A program made the translations under genes and the position numbers. Below, piece by piece: positions 15,622-23,894 of a stretch of DNA of 24,068 bases (within the stretch, counting starts at the first letter, position 1; each line of letters starts with the position of its first letter). The DNA comes from CAYUMU01 sp964445985 (GTDB taxonomy: Bacteria > Planctomycetota > Planctomycetia > Pirellulales > S012-138). The notes beneath the pieces are model-generated. The model made no database searches, was not told the origin of the DNA, and worked only from the letters and a program-made list of their open reading frames with translations. The stretch spans positions 1 through 24,068 of the forward strand of contig CAYUMU010000096.1 of NCBI GenBank assembly GCA_964445985.1, read 5' to 3'.

Positions 15622-17973
15622 TCACACCAGGCCCGAGGCGCGCCGCACTCCCCAGGCGCCCGCCCAAATTCCTACCACGGCCGCCAACACCCACCAGCGA
15701 TCCCAGGCCGCGGCGCGCACCACCCGCTCGGGTCGCGTGCGGGCCAGGTAATCGTGAAACACGCGATCCAGTTCTTCGCCCTCGAGCTGGCTCAGCACGC
15801 CGCCTCCGCTACGAGCAGCCAGGTCGGCCAACACCTCGGGTCGCGCACTGATTTCCAGTTGTTCTTTGAGATTGCCCACGACATCGAAGGTTGTTTCCGC
15901 CACGGCCGCGTCGTTCTGCCCGAGAGTGCGCGCCACGTAGCGGCCTGCGGGCAGCACGCCAAAATTCACGCTGTACACGCCGCCGGCGCCATCTTGCGGC
16001 AAAGGGGCCACCGTGCGGCGATCCTGTGTATCTTGTTCGTAGAACTCGACCTGCGGAGGTGGCGCCAGAACGTCGCGCACCAGCAGCGTGGCCGTGGCCG
16101 GTTGCGTGGCGCCAAAGGAGACGGAATCGGGACGCAGGGCCAATTGCTCGGACGGGAGCAACCCGACGTTGGAAATCAGCCACCGCACCAGGTTCCGCCA
16201 CAGAGTGCCATAGACTGCGTCATGCTGCTGATGCTCCGGCGGCAAAAATGCCCAACGCCACATTCCAGCCCCCTCGACCGCGACGACCCGGCCATTCCCC
16301 TCGGGCCGGAACGACATCAAGGGGATGGGTTCGCCACTTGTGCCCCGGCCGGTGGCGAGCACGGTGGTCAGGGGCTTGGGTTCTTCGGGCAGTGAGGTCG
16401 CGGCCAGCGACGGCATCCGGCTCAAACGGCCGGCCTCGGGCAGCCACTGCATGGCGGCCCCCGAATCGGTCCACTCCAGCCGATACCGCGATTCACGCCC
16501 GGCCGTCCAGCGAACTGGCATCAGGGCTCCCAACCGCTGGTCGAATTGGGCTGAAGGAGATCCTCGAAAACATACCAACGACCCTTCGCCCTCTTGCAGC
16601 CAGGAACGCAGTTCCCGGATCGCATCGTCGGATAAAAACTGCTCGGTGCTGCGTCCCAAAACCACGATCTGAAAGCGGCGCAAATAATCGCGGTTGGCCA
16701 GGAACTGTTGTGGGTCGGCGTGGATCTGCCATTGACCGCGGACGTGGCGATTGACGTCGCCCGATGGGGCATTGGCGTTATCGGCGCCCGCGGGTTCATT
16801 GGCGTTGGCCGGTTGATTCGCGCTGGGATCGTCGGCGCTGGGGATTGCCACGGGCGGGCTTTCCGCGGGTGCGTTAGCCGCGTTAGGCTCTGCCAAAGGA
16901 GAACGCGCGATGTGTCGCTCCAAGAACCGCCCCGGCGCCATCTGCACCACGCTGGTGAGCTCGATCGATGGATCGGCGCCGAGCGTTCGAATCAGGAACT
17001 TGGTGTCCCAGTAGGGCTTGCCTTCCAGCAGCAGCACCGAAACCGGTTCTTCCACCACCCGTAGCAGCAGGGTCGCGGTGTTGTTTAGTTCGGTGACCTC
17101 GTCGGCAAGCGGCGTGGCAGCGACCTGGTAGCGATACAGACCACTTTGCGGCTGCGAAATATACAGTACTTCTTCCGCGTGGCCGGCCGCGGGCAGTTGC
17201 ACTTCGCGGGTGGAAATCATCTCGCCATCACGGGTGAGCGTGAGCTGCGTTTGCCGCGGCAAGGGGTGACTGTGCCGGAGTCGCACCACCACCGGCACTT
17301 GCTGGCCCACGAACGCCAATTCCTGCGACAGGTTGAGCGTGATCTCCAGGTCGCGAACGCCTTCCCGCGAACCAATCGCCGCCACAAACAGCGGGCTGCT
17401 CAAGGCGTTGGCCTTCTCGGCCGCTCGCCGCAGGGCCGCGCCGGGGGCCGACGAGGTATCAACGCCATCGGTCAAAAGCACCACGGCTTGACCTTGCGGA
17501 CGGTCTTCGCCCAAGGCGTCTTCAATGGCGCCCGCCAGGTTAGTAACGGCCCCCTCGGGCGAGAGTTCAGCAAAACCCTCAGCCGCCGGCGCGGAACCTT
17601 CATCAAACAGCCGCACCCGGATTTCGTACTTCTGCTGCAGTTGGGAAGCCATCCGCTTGGCCCCTTCGGCAGCCTGGGCGAACCGCGACTGGCCACCGAC
17701 GCCATCGGTGGTGGCCATGCTGCTCGAACGATCGACCAGCACCGTGATGAGCGGCTTGCCCGGCAGGGGCGGCACGCTTTGAACCCAAGTGGGGTTGAGC
17801 AAGATGGCTAGTGGCAAGGCCAGGGTGACGCCCATCAAACCGATGATCCAGGCAAACCGCTGCCGCGGCATGCGGCGGAAGCTGACCGCGGCATAAATGC
17901 CCAGCATGACTGCCGCCGCTAGAGCGAGCGGTAGCCAGAGGGAGAGCGGGATGTGAGGTTGAAAGGTCAGCAT
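15622..17973 (-). CDS. VWA-domain membrane protein with amidotransferase-like region
   Basis: A 783-residue protein. Membrane helices lie at about 12-31 and 41-60, and a C-terminal helix (VLAAVVGIWAGAWGV) near the end. The von Willebrand A domain (about 74-235) has an intact MIDAS start DRSSS (Asp81, Ser83, Ser85) and the strand VVLLTDGVDTSS. A beta-rich domain follows, then VSVLLLEGKPYWDTKFLIR, which opens a class I amidotransferase-like fold without a visible catalytic triad. A low-complexity linker rich in Ala, Asn and Pro lies between about 360 and 410. The domain order is that of planctomycete VWA proteins linked to MoxR. ATG at 17973 is preferred over an in-frame TTG at 17988; neither has a Shine-Dalgarno sequence. 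It lies 126 bases downstream of the BatA-type gene, the widest gap in the cluster. Confidence 0.85.
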   Translation of the reverse strand: MLTFQPHIPLSLWLPLALAAAVMLGIYAAVSFRRMPRQRFAWIIGLMGVTLALPLAILLNPTWVQSVPPLPGKPLITVLVDRSSSMATTDGVGGQSRFAQAAEGAKRMASQLQQKYEIRVRLFDEGSAPAAEGFAELSPEGAVTNLAGAIEDALGEDRPQGQAVVLLTDGVDTSSAPGAALRRAAEKANALSSPLFVAAIGSREGVRDLEITLNLSQELAFVGQQVPVVVRLRHSHPLPRQTQLTLTRDGEMISTREVQLPAAGHAEEVLYISQPQSGLYRYQVAATPLADEVTELNNTATLLLRVVEEPVSVLLLEGKPYWDTKFLIRTLGADPSIELTSVVQMAPGRFLERHIARSPLAEPNAANAPAESPPVAIPSADDPSANQPANANEPAGADNANAPSGDVNRHVRGQWQIHADPQQFLANRDYLRRFQIVVLGRSTEQFLSDDAIRELRSWLQEGEGSLVCFRGSPSAQFDQRLGALMPVRWTAGRESRYRLEWTDSGAAMQWLPEAGRLSRMPSLAATSLPEEPKPLTTVLATGRGTSGEPIPLMSFRPEGNGRVVAVEGAGMWRWAFLPPEHQQHDAVYGTLWRNLVRWLISNVGLLPSEQLALRPDSVSFGATQPATATLLVRDVLAPPPQVEFYEQDTQDRRTVAPLPQDGAGGVYSVNFGVLPAGRYVARTLGQNDAAVAETTFDVVGNLKEQLEISARPEVLADLAARSGGGVLSQLEGEELDRVFHDYLARTRPERVVRAAAWDRWWVLAAVVGIWAGAWGVRRASGLV

Positions 17974-17998
17974 GCTCAAAAGCGCCAAAAACAGAAGT

Positions 17999-18028
17999 GT
18001 TATCTACCCCAGTACGTTGTTCAGCCAA
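17999..18028 (-). promoter_or_regulatory. Possible internal promoter before the second VWA gene
   Basis: On the minus strand TTGGCT (complement of 18023-18028) and GATAAC (complement of 17999-18004) are separated by 18 bases. Each matches the sigma-70 consensus at four of six positions. Transcription would start about 20 bases before the ATG at 17973, within the widest gap in the cluster. This is a weak match. Confidence 0.2.
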
Positions 18029-18099
18029 GCGAGTCGGAAGCCCACGTTCTTAGCTACCTCAGGCGTTGAATCCCCGCGGGTTGAAGCCTCAAAAACCGC

Positions 18100-20199
18100 T
18101 CACGTGCGAAAGGCCACCAGCGCGCCGATTTCGGCGAACAGGCAAAGCACGGCCCCCACCACAAACCACTTCCACAGGTCGGGCTCGCGTTGGCCAGCGC
18201 CCACTCGTGATCGAAAATGAACTTCCCTGCCAGCCGCCAATCGCTCGCGAACCACCTCGGCCGGCAGACTATTCAAGTCGGCCTCGGTCGACGGCAGAAC
18301 AATCGCTGCCACAAACTGGGTTGCTCCGCCGGCTTCCAAGCGATAAATGCCCGGAACCGAGGGCGACGTCCATTGCCAAAGCGTGCCCGCGCCGTCGTCG
18401 GTCAACTGGCCCAACACTTCTTCCGCGTTCTCAGAACCCTCGCGGAGTATTTTCATTGAATCCGCGGCAGCGGCGGAGGAGATGCGGGCGACAAGGGACT
18501 CGCCGGGATGGAACACCGCTTCGACCGTATCTGCGGTGAGCAGCCGCTGCACGAGCTCGTCGATGATCGGCAGGAACGAGCCGGTCTTCCAAATGTTCGA
18601 TGCGGCCAGGTCGGCGTTGATGATCGCCAAGGCCGCCGAGTCGTGCTGTGCCCAAACCATGGCCGCCGTGCCGTCACTATAGCTGGCCAGCACGCTCTCG
18701 GCCGGAGCTGCGCCCGCGGTCAACTGGAGCGTGGATAGGCCGCCCGAGAACCGTAGTTGCCCCAAGACCGCGGGCAAGCTGTCGCCAAACACCCGAAACG
18801 GCTGCTCGTTGGCGACAGCCTGGGTGACGAACAGATCTCGTCGGAAGGCTCCGGCCGGCGGCGGGGCGAAGCGCACCGGCAGTTTTAACTGCGCCGCCTT
18901 GACGAGCCGATCGAGATTGGTGGCGTCGATGGCCTCGCTGGCGACATAAATAACGGGCCGCCCTCGCGTGATTTGCCTCGCCAACGCGTCGATGGCCTCG
19001 GCCGACAGCTTGCCGCAACGATTGATCGCAATCAAGCGCGCGTCGGCTAACGATTGGTTGTCGAGCCGCGACGGCTCAACCCATTGCACGCGACGCTCTG
19101 TCGGATTCCGCTCCAACTCCGGAGCAAGCGCGCAACTGAGGATATGGCTCGAAGACGGCCGCAAGTCCGGCGGTTGTTCAGTTACCAAGGCATACTGTGG
19201 CCGGCCGCGAAGCTGTACCACCAGCGGCCGTGCGTTGTCTGCCTGCAGCGCGTCGTCCACATCGACCAGTCGAACCGTTCCCCATTGCCAGCCCTCGCTG
19301 GGAGCGGGCAGTTCCTGCGTCACCACTGTTTCATCCCAGGGGGCACACACCGCCGACAGCCGGTAGGCCGCGCCGCCCAACTCGACATCGACTTCCACCG
19401 TGCGGGCGGCAGGACTGTAATTGCCGACCGCCACTTCCAAATGCAGCCGGTCCTGATTGGCCCCCAGCGGCCGGCAGATGGCCCGATTAACCGCCAGGTT
19501 GGCGGGCGGAACGCTGGGCGCCACCGATTCCATTTGGATCTTGACGCCTTCGGGCAGCGCGTCAAACCGGGCGTTGGCCCAGCCGCTGCGCTGAAAATCG
19601 CTAACGATTACCAGTTCGCGGCGACGGCGGTCGCTTTCGCTGACGGGCGCCAGCAGGCGGCTGGCCAACTCCAAGGCTCGAGGTACGTTGGCGCGCTGCG
19701 GTAGTGCGGCCGCCTGGGCCAACTCGTCGCGGAGGGCTTCGAAATTGGTGGAGGGGTTGTCGAATACCGCCCGCGGCTCGGCCCCGGCCAAAATAAGGTT
19801 GGTCCGCAGGCCAGGCCGGTACTGTAGGTAGCGATCGGCCGCGCTGCGAGCCCGGTCCAAGGCTTGCACATTGCCGTCGGCCGCGGCCATGCTTTGGCTG
19901 ACATCGAGCAGCACGACCCGCACGGCGTCGCCCGTTTCGTCGTCGAGCAGCGAGGGTTCGCCCCAGCGAGGGCCAGCAAACGCGGCGGCCAGCAGCAGAA
20001 TCGCCAGCGTGCGGCACGCCAAAATCAGCAGATCGCGCAAACGGTGCGCGGATCGCCGCTGGCGAATCGCTTCCCGCACGAATCGCAGCGTTGAGAGCGG
20101 CATTCGCACCGGCCGCGGACGCGTTAACCAATGCACGATCACCGGCGCGGCGGCGGCGACCGCTCCCAAAGCCAGAATCCAAGGATAGGCGAAAGTCAT
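18100..20199 (-). CDS. BatA-type N-terminal domain plus VWA membrane protein
   Basis: A 699-residue protein. Residues 1-80 match the 'aerotolerance regulator' BatA N-terminal pattern: helix 1 (about 5-24), HWLTRPRPVRMPLSTLRF (23-40), then helix 2 (about 57-77, ILACRTLAILLLAAAFAGPRW). The VWA domain follows with MIDAS DVSQS (Asp99, Ser101, Ser103) and the later strand LVIVSDFQRSGW. The middle is a large extracytoplasmic region and a helix closes the protein (WFVVGAVLCLFAEIGALVAF). The family is thought to present VWA domains to the MoxR ATPase at the membrane. The ATG at 20199 has only a weak upstream GAG. It lies 54 bases after the DUF58 gene. Confidence 0.87.
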   Translation of the reverse strand: MTFAYPWILALGAVAAAAPVIVHWLTRPRPVRMPLSTLRFVREAIRQRRSAHRLRDLLILACRTLAILLLAAAFAGPRWGEPSLLDDETGDAVRVVLLDVSQSMAAADGNVQALDRARSAADRYLQYRPGLRTNLILAGAEPRAVFDNPSTNFEALRDELAQAAALPQRANVPRALELASRLLAPVSESDRRRRELVIVSDFQRSGWANARFDALPEGVKIQMESVAPSVPPANLAVNRAICRPLGANQDRLHLEVAVGNYSPAARTVEVDVELGGAAYRLSAVCAPWDETVVTQELPAPSEGWQWGTVRLVDVDDALQADNARPLVVQLRGRPQYALVTEQPPDLRPSSSHILSCALAPELERNPTERRVQWVEPSRLDNQSLADARLIAINRCGKLSAEAIDALARQITRGRPVIYVASEAIDATNLDRLVKAAQLKLPVRFAPPPAGAFRRDLFVTQAVANEQPFRVFGDSLPAVLGQLRFSGGLSTLQLTAGAAPAESVLASYSDGTAAMVWAQHDSAALAIINADLAASNIWKTGSFLPIIDELVQRLLTADTVEAVFHPGESLVARISSAAAADSMKILREGSENAEEVLGQLTDDGAGTLWQWTSPSVPGIYRLEAGGATQFVAAIVLPSTEADLNSLPAEVVRERLAAGREVHFRSRVGAGQREPDLWKWFVVGAVLCLFAEIGALVAFRT

Positions 20200-20253
20200 C
20201 GGCAGCCGCTCGTAAAAGAGAAGCGTGGTATCGCGATCCGAAGTCGCTGGCCG

Positions 20254-21168
20254 CTATCCGGCCCGTTCGACCAGGAAACCACCCAAGGTTTCCAGATAAG
20301 GAGCCGAGGTGGAAACGCGGCGGTAATCGCAGCCTGCGGCCAACGCCATTTGCCGAACCATGGCCACATGAGCCGCAAAACGCTGTTCGTACGAAGCGCG
20401 AATATCGGCGGGCGAGCAGGCGAGCACCCCGTCGCCCTCCAGCCCTTCAAACCGGAAAGCCGTGCCGCGAGGCAACGACTCTTCGTCGGGATGGATCAGG
20501 TGCAGCGTAATCACTTCCAAGCCGCGGTGGCGAAACTGCCGCAATACCGCGAATGTTTCGCTCAGGTCGTCCATCAAGAAATCAGATATCAACAGCAACA
20601 CGCCGCGGCGTTTGTTCCGCTCGAACAAATCCCGCAACGCGGCGGCCGATTCGGTGCTCGGCTCCGTCTTGAGGGACTCAATCGCGGCCATCACCTGCTT
20701 CACGTGCCGAGGGGTGCTGCCTGGCGGCAGGTACTCGGCCAATTTGCGGCGCAGCACGGCCAGGCCCATTTGGTCTTGCCCCAGGCTGACCACGTGCGCC
20801 AGGGCCGTCGCCAGGTACTGTGCGTACTCCAACTTGGAACCGCGACCCGTTCCCTGGGCGTCGTCGCCAAACCGCATGGAGCCTGTGGCGTCGATGGCAA
20901 TCGTGCAGACCAGGTTGGTTTCTTCCTGGTGCAGGCGAACGAAGGCTTTTCCCGTGCGGCCAAACACTTTCCAATCCAAGCGTCGCAGGTCTTCACTGCC
21001 AGTGTACTCGCGGAAATCGACAAATTCGCCGGCGCCGCCCTGCTGTCGCGACTGATGCCGGCCGCTGTACGAACCTTCTACCCGATGCCGCGTGGTAAAT
21101 CGCATGTGCGCCAAAGCGTTGAGCGCACGGGGCTCGAAAAACCTGGGTGTTGCCGTGGGGTGGCTCAT
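20254..21168 (-). CDS. DUF58 / VWA-like protein
   Basis: A 304-residue soluble protein of the DUF58 family, the usual direct partner of MoxR ATPases. The family motif is seen as GEFVDFREYTGSEDLRRLDW (48-67) followed by KVFGRTGK. Its C-terminal half is VWA-like, with IAIDATGSM (Asp93, Thr95, Ser97) at the MIDAS position and VLLLISDFL as the later strand. No membrane segment is present. The ATG at 21168 overlaps the MoxR stop by 4 bases (ATGA), so translation is coupled and near-equal synthesis with MoxR is likely. Confidence 0.93.
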   Translation of the reverse strand: MSHPTATPRFFEPRALNALAHMRFTTRHRVEGSYSGRHQSRQQGGAGEFVDFREYTGSEDLRRLDWKVFGRTGKAFVRLHQEETNLVCTIAIDATGSMRFGDDAQGTGRGSKLEYAQYLATALAHVVSLGQDQMGLAVLRRKLAEYLPPGSTPRHVKQVMAAIESLKTEPSTESAAALRDLFERNKRRGVLLLISDFLMDDLSETFAVLRQFRHRGLEVITLHLIHPDEESLPRGTAFRFEGLEGDGVLACSPADIRASYEQRFAAHVAMVRQMALAAGCDYRRVSTSAPYLETLGGFLVERAG

Positions 21169-22172
21169 GCGGCGGCATCTTGCAGCAAATGGTCGACGGC
21201 TTGCTCCGCCGTGATGGAATCGCCCACCGCGCGGTGGTTGAGGATGATGCGATGCCGCAAGATCGGCAGCGCCACCTTACGCACGTCGTCTGCCGTGGGC
21301 GCCGTGCGCCCTTCCAGCAGGGCCTGGGCTTTGGCCGCCAGCACCAGGCTTTGTGAACCGCGTGGACCAGCTCCCCAGGCCACATAGTCGCGCACAAAGG
21401 TGCGGGCCCGCAGATCCGCGGGCCGGCTGCTGCCGCACAGCTTGACGGCGTAGGCGGCCACGTTTCGAGGAACAGGAACGGCCAGAACCAAGTCGCAGAG
21501 CTCCAGAAATTCTTCCCGAGAGAGAACCGGAGACGGTAGCTGCGGCGGGCCTGAGGTGGTTTTGAGCACGATTTCTTCTTCTTGCTCCGGAGTGGGATAA
21601 CCGAAGCGGATTTCCATCATGAAGCGGTCGAGTTGAGCTTCGGGGAGTGGGTAGGTGCCTTCTTGCTCGATGGGGTTTTGCGTGGCCACCACCAGAAACG
21701 GCTTCTCCAGCTGGTAGGTCTGCCCTCCTACCGTTACGTGCTTTTCGGCCATCGCCTCGAGCAACGCCGATTGCGTTTTTGGGGCGGCTCGATTGATTTC
21801 GTCGGCCAGCACCAGGTTGGCGAAGACCGGCCCAGGGCGAAACACCATTTGCGGTCCGCCGCCGGCCTGCTCGCGCCCCAACAACTCATAGCCCGTAACG
21901 TCCGAGGGCATCAAATCCGGGGTAAACTGGATTCGTGAGAATTTCCAGTCAAACGCCGCCGATAGCGCCTTAACCATCAACGTTTTGGCCAGGCCGGGCA
22001 CGCCCACCAGCAGGGCATGCGAGCCTGTCAAGGCGCACACCAGCAGGTGATCGATCGTTTCGTCTTGCCCCACCACCACCTGGTGCAGGCTTTGGCGAAT
22101 GGTTTGCACCCGCTCAGAAAAAATGGCCAGCTTGTCTTGCGCAAGCGTTAATACATCTCCGGCAGCACTCAT
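21165..22172 (-). CDS. moxR: MoxR-family AAA+ ATPase
   Basis: A 335-residue cytoplasmic ATPase. Walker A is GVPGLAKT (57-64), Walker B is LVLADEIN with Asp124 and Glu125, and sensor 1 is ATQNP (Asn166). The MoxR hallmarks FTPDLMPSDVTG (83-94) and GTYPLPEAQLDRFMM are present. The C-terminal helical lid begins near PRNVAAYAV. MoxR proteins are thought to act as chaperones in maturation of VWA-linked complexes. GAGGGGG (complement of 22178-22184) is a clear ribosome-binding site before the ATG at 22172. A second ATG four bases further upstream is out of frame. It is the first gene of the minus-strand cluster and is translationally coupled to DUF58. I could not identify a convincing promoter upstream. 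Confidence 0.95.
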   Translation of the reverse strand: MSAAGDVLTLAQDKLAIFSERVQTIRQSLHQVVVGQDETIDHLLVCALTGSHALLVGVPGLAKTLMVKALSAAFDWKFSRIQFTPDLMPSDVTGYELLGREQAGGGPQMVFRPGPVFANLVLADEINRAAPKTQSALLEAMAEKHVTVGGQTYQLEKPFLVVATQNPIEQEGTYPLPEAQLDRFMMEIRFGYPTPEQEEEIVLKTTSGPPQLPSPVLSREEFLELCDLVLAVPVPRNVAAYAVKLCGSSRPADLRARTFVRDYVAWGAGPRGSQSLVLAAKAQALLEGRTAPTADDVRKVALPILRHRIILNHRAVGDSITAEQAVDHLLQDAAA

Positions 22173-22704
22173 GCATGCCCCCTCGCTTGAAAAGCACCCT
22201 AGACGTGTTATGCACTACTACCAGCGCCGCACATTGCTACCAGGCAGGTCGCGCTGTTAGGTAGGTTGTCCCTTGAACTCATAGCGATTACAGAGCTATG
22301 TCGAGCAGGAGGCTCACCACCCGGATTAACCACTCCGCCGATTCTATCAACGGCCGCCTGAGACTGCAAAGAAGAAGTTGGACGTCGCGGCAACGCATTC
22401 CCCCCACACGCAACATAAGCATCTCCTCATGCCGAAGTCCTTGCGAAAGGTTCTCGTCATTCATCATCCGAACTGGCAGTAGATGCTGACGAACCAGGCA
22501 CTGCACCTCCCCGCGGCCTGCGTCTACCTGTCATCCCTGGACCTTCCGCCGCGAATTTGAGAGAAGCGCTACCAGCGGGAGGACAACCGCCAGACTCATT
22601 ACGCCAGCCGCGCCGCCTCGGCCGCGAAAGCGCATCAAGCACCGCGACGAATTGGGACATTTTCAAGGGGGCGGCGAGCGGGACATTCGCAGCGTGGCGG
22701 CGGC

Positions 22705-22830
22705 GTGAACCGCGCCGAGCCCAGCGCCAAGGCCTTTGCGAATCTGAAGAGTGTGATTCGCACCTGCCAGAAACAGGGCCGCAACTTTCTGGAATACGGC
22801 TTGAAACTGGTCCGTTCCGGGCTGCAACCG
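22705..22830 (+). pseudogene. Possible transposase C-terminal scrap
   Basis: The frame read from 22705 contains AFANLKSVIRTCQKQGRNFL followed by EYGLKLV. This amphipathic helix with TCQKQGRN resembles the last helix of some DDE transposases (IS66-like), but the stretch is about 40 residues long and the rest of the frame is proline-rich, unrelated sequence. A neighbouring frame ends GGGERDIRSVAAA just upstream, so a frameshifted relic is possible. Confidence 0.2.
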
Positions 22831-22922
22831 CAGCCGGCGCCGCTACCGCTGGACAGCAGCCAACACCCGAGCGGCGTTCCGCCACGAGCGACTCGATCGC
22901 CAGCCAATTATCCGGCTCATCG

Positions 22923-22955
22923 CCCATCCCATCCCAAATCATCCCAAGCCATCCC
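22923..22955 (-). repeat. Five G3 runs: G-quadruplex-capable array
   Basis: On the plus strand CCC runs lie at 22923-22925, 22928-22930, 22933-22935, 22943-22945 and 22953-22955. The loops are 2, 2, 7 and 7 bases, so the minus strand meets the G3-N1-7 quadruplex rule with one spare run. The last three ATCCCA units are spaced exactly 10 bases apart. Confidence 0.6.
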
Positions 22956-23108
22956 ACCATGGCGCCGTAGCCCGCCAAGGGCGGAAATGCGCTTAACAGT
23001 TACGTCGGGCAAACGCCAAGACGAGCGGAAACATTCTTGCCGATGATCTGGTTCTAGAGATCAAACGGTAGCTTTGGCAAGCTCATACGGTCGAATTCCA
23101 ACGCCGCC

Positions 23109-23834
23109 TTATCCCAAAACTATGTCCACAAACCGCCGCAGCAGGCTTTCCGCCTCGGGCGTGTCGCGGGCACGCTCGTTGAACTGTTCCATCGCCATGC
23201 CGGAGATCTGTGTCACGTAATGAGGATAGGCTGCGAGTCTTTCCAGAAAATCGGCGGCCGACAACTCGGGATGGAATTGAGTGCAATAAATGGGCGCGTC
23301 AGGGAGTCGAAACGCCTCGTGGGCAACTTGGGGGGAAGAAGCCAACAGCACAGCGCCTGGCGGCAATTCCACCACGTGGTCTTCATGCCCCAGTTGCGCC
23401 AGGAAAGGGCTGGGCAAATGCCCGAAGACCGGGTCGCGGCGGCCTGCTTCGGTTAGCGTAAGGGGCAGCGTGCCCACTTCGGCGATGGCCAGGTTGTTGA
23501 TCACTCGCCCGCCCATCGCGCGCCCAATGGCCTGAAAGCCCCAGCACGAAGCGAAGGTTGGCTTGCCTGCCTCGCACATTCGCCTGAGTTCGGCCAGCGT
23601 GCCATCGAGCCAAGGCGAGTCGCCGGCCACCGAGTAATGGCCTGCCCCGCCGAGCAGCACCACGTCGCAGTCAACCAGCGCGGCCTGGTTAGGGAACCCT
23701 GCAAGCAAGTCGAAGACCGCAATCTGCCTTTCGGCCACCCGCAGCGCGCGGGCAAACGAAAGCACCTCAGCCCGCCGCATGGGGTCGTCGGCATTGCGAA
23801 CTTGTAGCAACAGAAAGCGAGGTTGGGAATTCAT
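23109..23834 (-). CDS. Class I glutamine amidotransferase (GuaA N-domain-like)
   Basis: A 241-residue cytoplasmic protein. The catalytic elements are the nucleophile Cys97 in FASCWGFQAIG and the His188/Glu190 pair in QFHPELS, a complete triad. VVLLGGAGHYSVAG (58-71) is the oxyanion-loop region. The family (COG0518-like, stand-alone GATase1) hydrolyses glutamine to ammonia or acts as a peptidase-like enzyme; the acceptor is not identifiable here. The ATG at 23834 (MNSQPRFLLLQVRN) is chosen because the family's first beta strand begins there. A longer frame to 23894 adds 20 residues without family character. Shine-Dalgarno support is poor. It follows a partial LRR gene on the same strand after 60 bases. 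Confidence 0.88.
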   Translation of the reverse strand: MNSQPRFLLLQVRNADDPMRRAEVLSFARALRVAERQIAVFDLLAGFPNQAALVDCDVVLLGGAGHYSVAGDSPWLDGTLAELRRMCEAGKPTFASCWGFQAIGRAMGGRVINNLAIAEVGTLPLTLTEAGRRDPVFGHLPSPFLAQLGHEDHVVELPPGAVLLASSPQVAHEAFRLPDAPIYCTQFHPELSAADFLERLAAYPHYVTQISGMAMEQFNERARDTPEAESLLRRFVDIVLG

Positions 23835-23894
23835 CACAGATAGGAACTCAACCTGGTCAATCGTATGTCGCGAACATTGGCAAATAACCGTCAA

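Larger units (their letters stand above)
22173..23108. other. About 0.9 kb without a convincing gene
   Basis: This gap holds the leader of the MoxR cluster. A small inverted repeat CATAGC-GATTACAGA-GCTATG lies at 22280-22300. Several frames in 22550-22980 look like decayed coding sequence, and a C-run array occupies 22923-22955. No tRNA-like fold, intact coding frame or clear promoter was recognised. Confidence 0.55.

Noticed and set aside
17146..17811. 221-codon plus-strand open frame
   Set aside because: It is antisense to the VWA gene with its intact MIDAS motif; no domain seen.
22280..22300. CATAGC/GCTATG inverted repeat as an operator
   Set aside because: A 6-bp stem with a 9-base loop is expected by chance in this length, and no promoter elements were found next to it.
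22457..22978. 173-codon minus-strand open frame
   Set aside because: Low-complexity Arg/Ser/Gly/Pro composition and no recognisable domain.
22173..23108. Search for a tRNA or small RNA gene in the large gap
   Set aside because: No cloverleaf, T-arm consensus or strong terminator could be found by eye.
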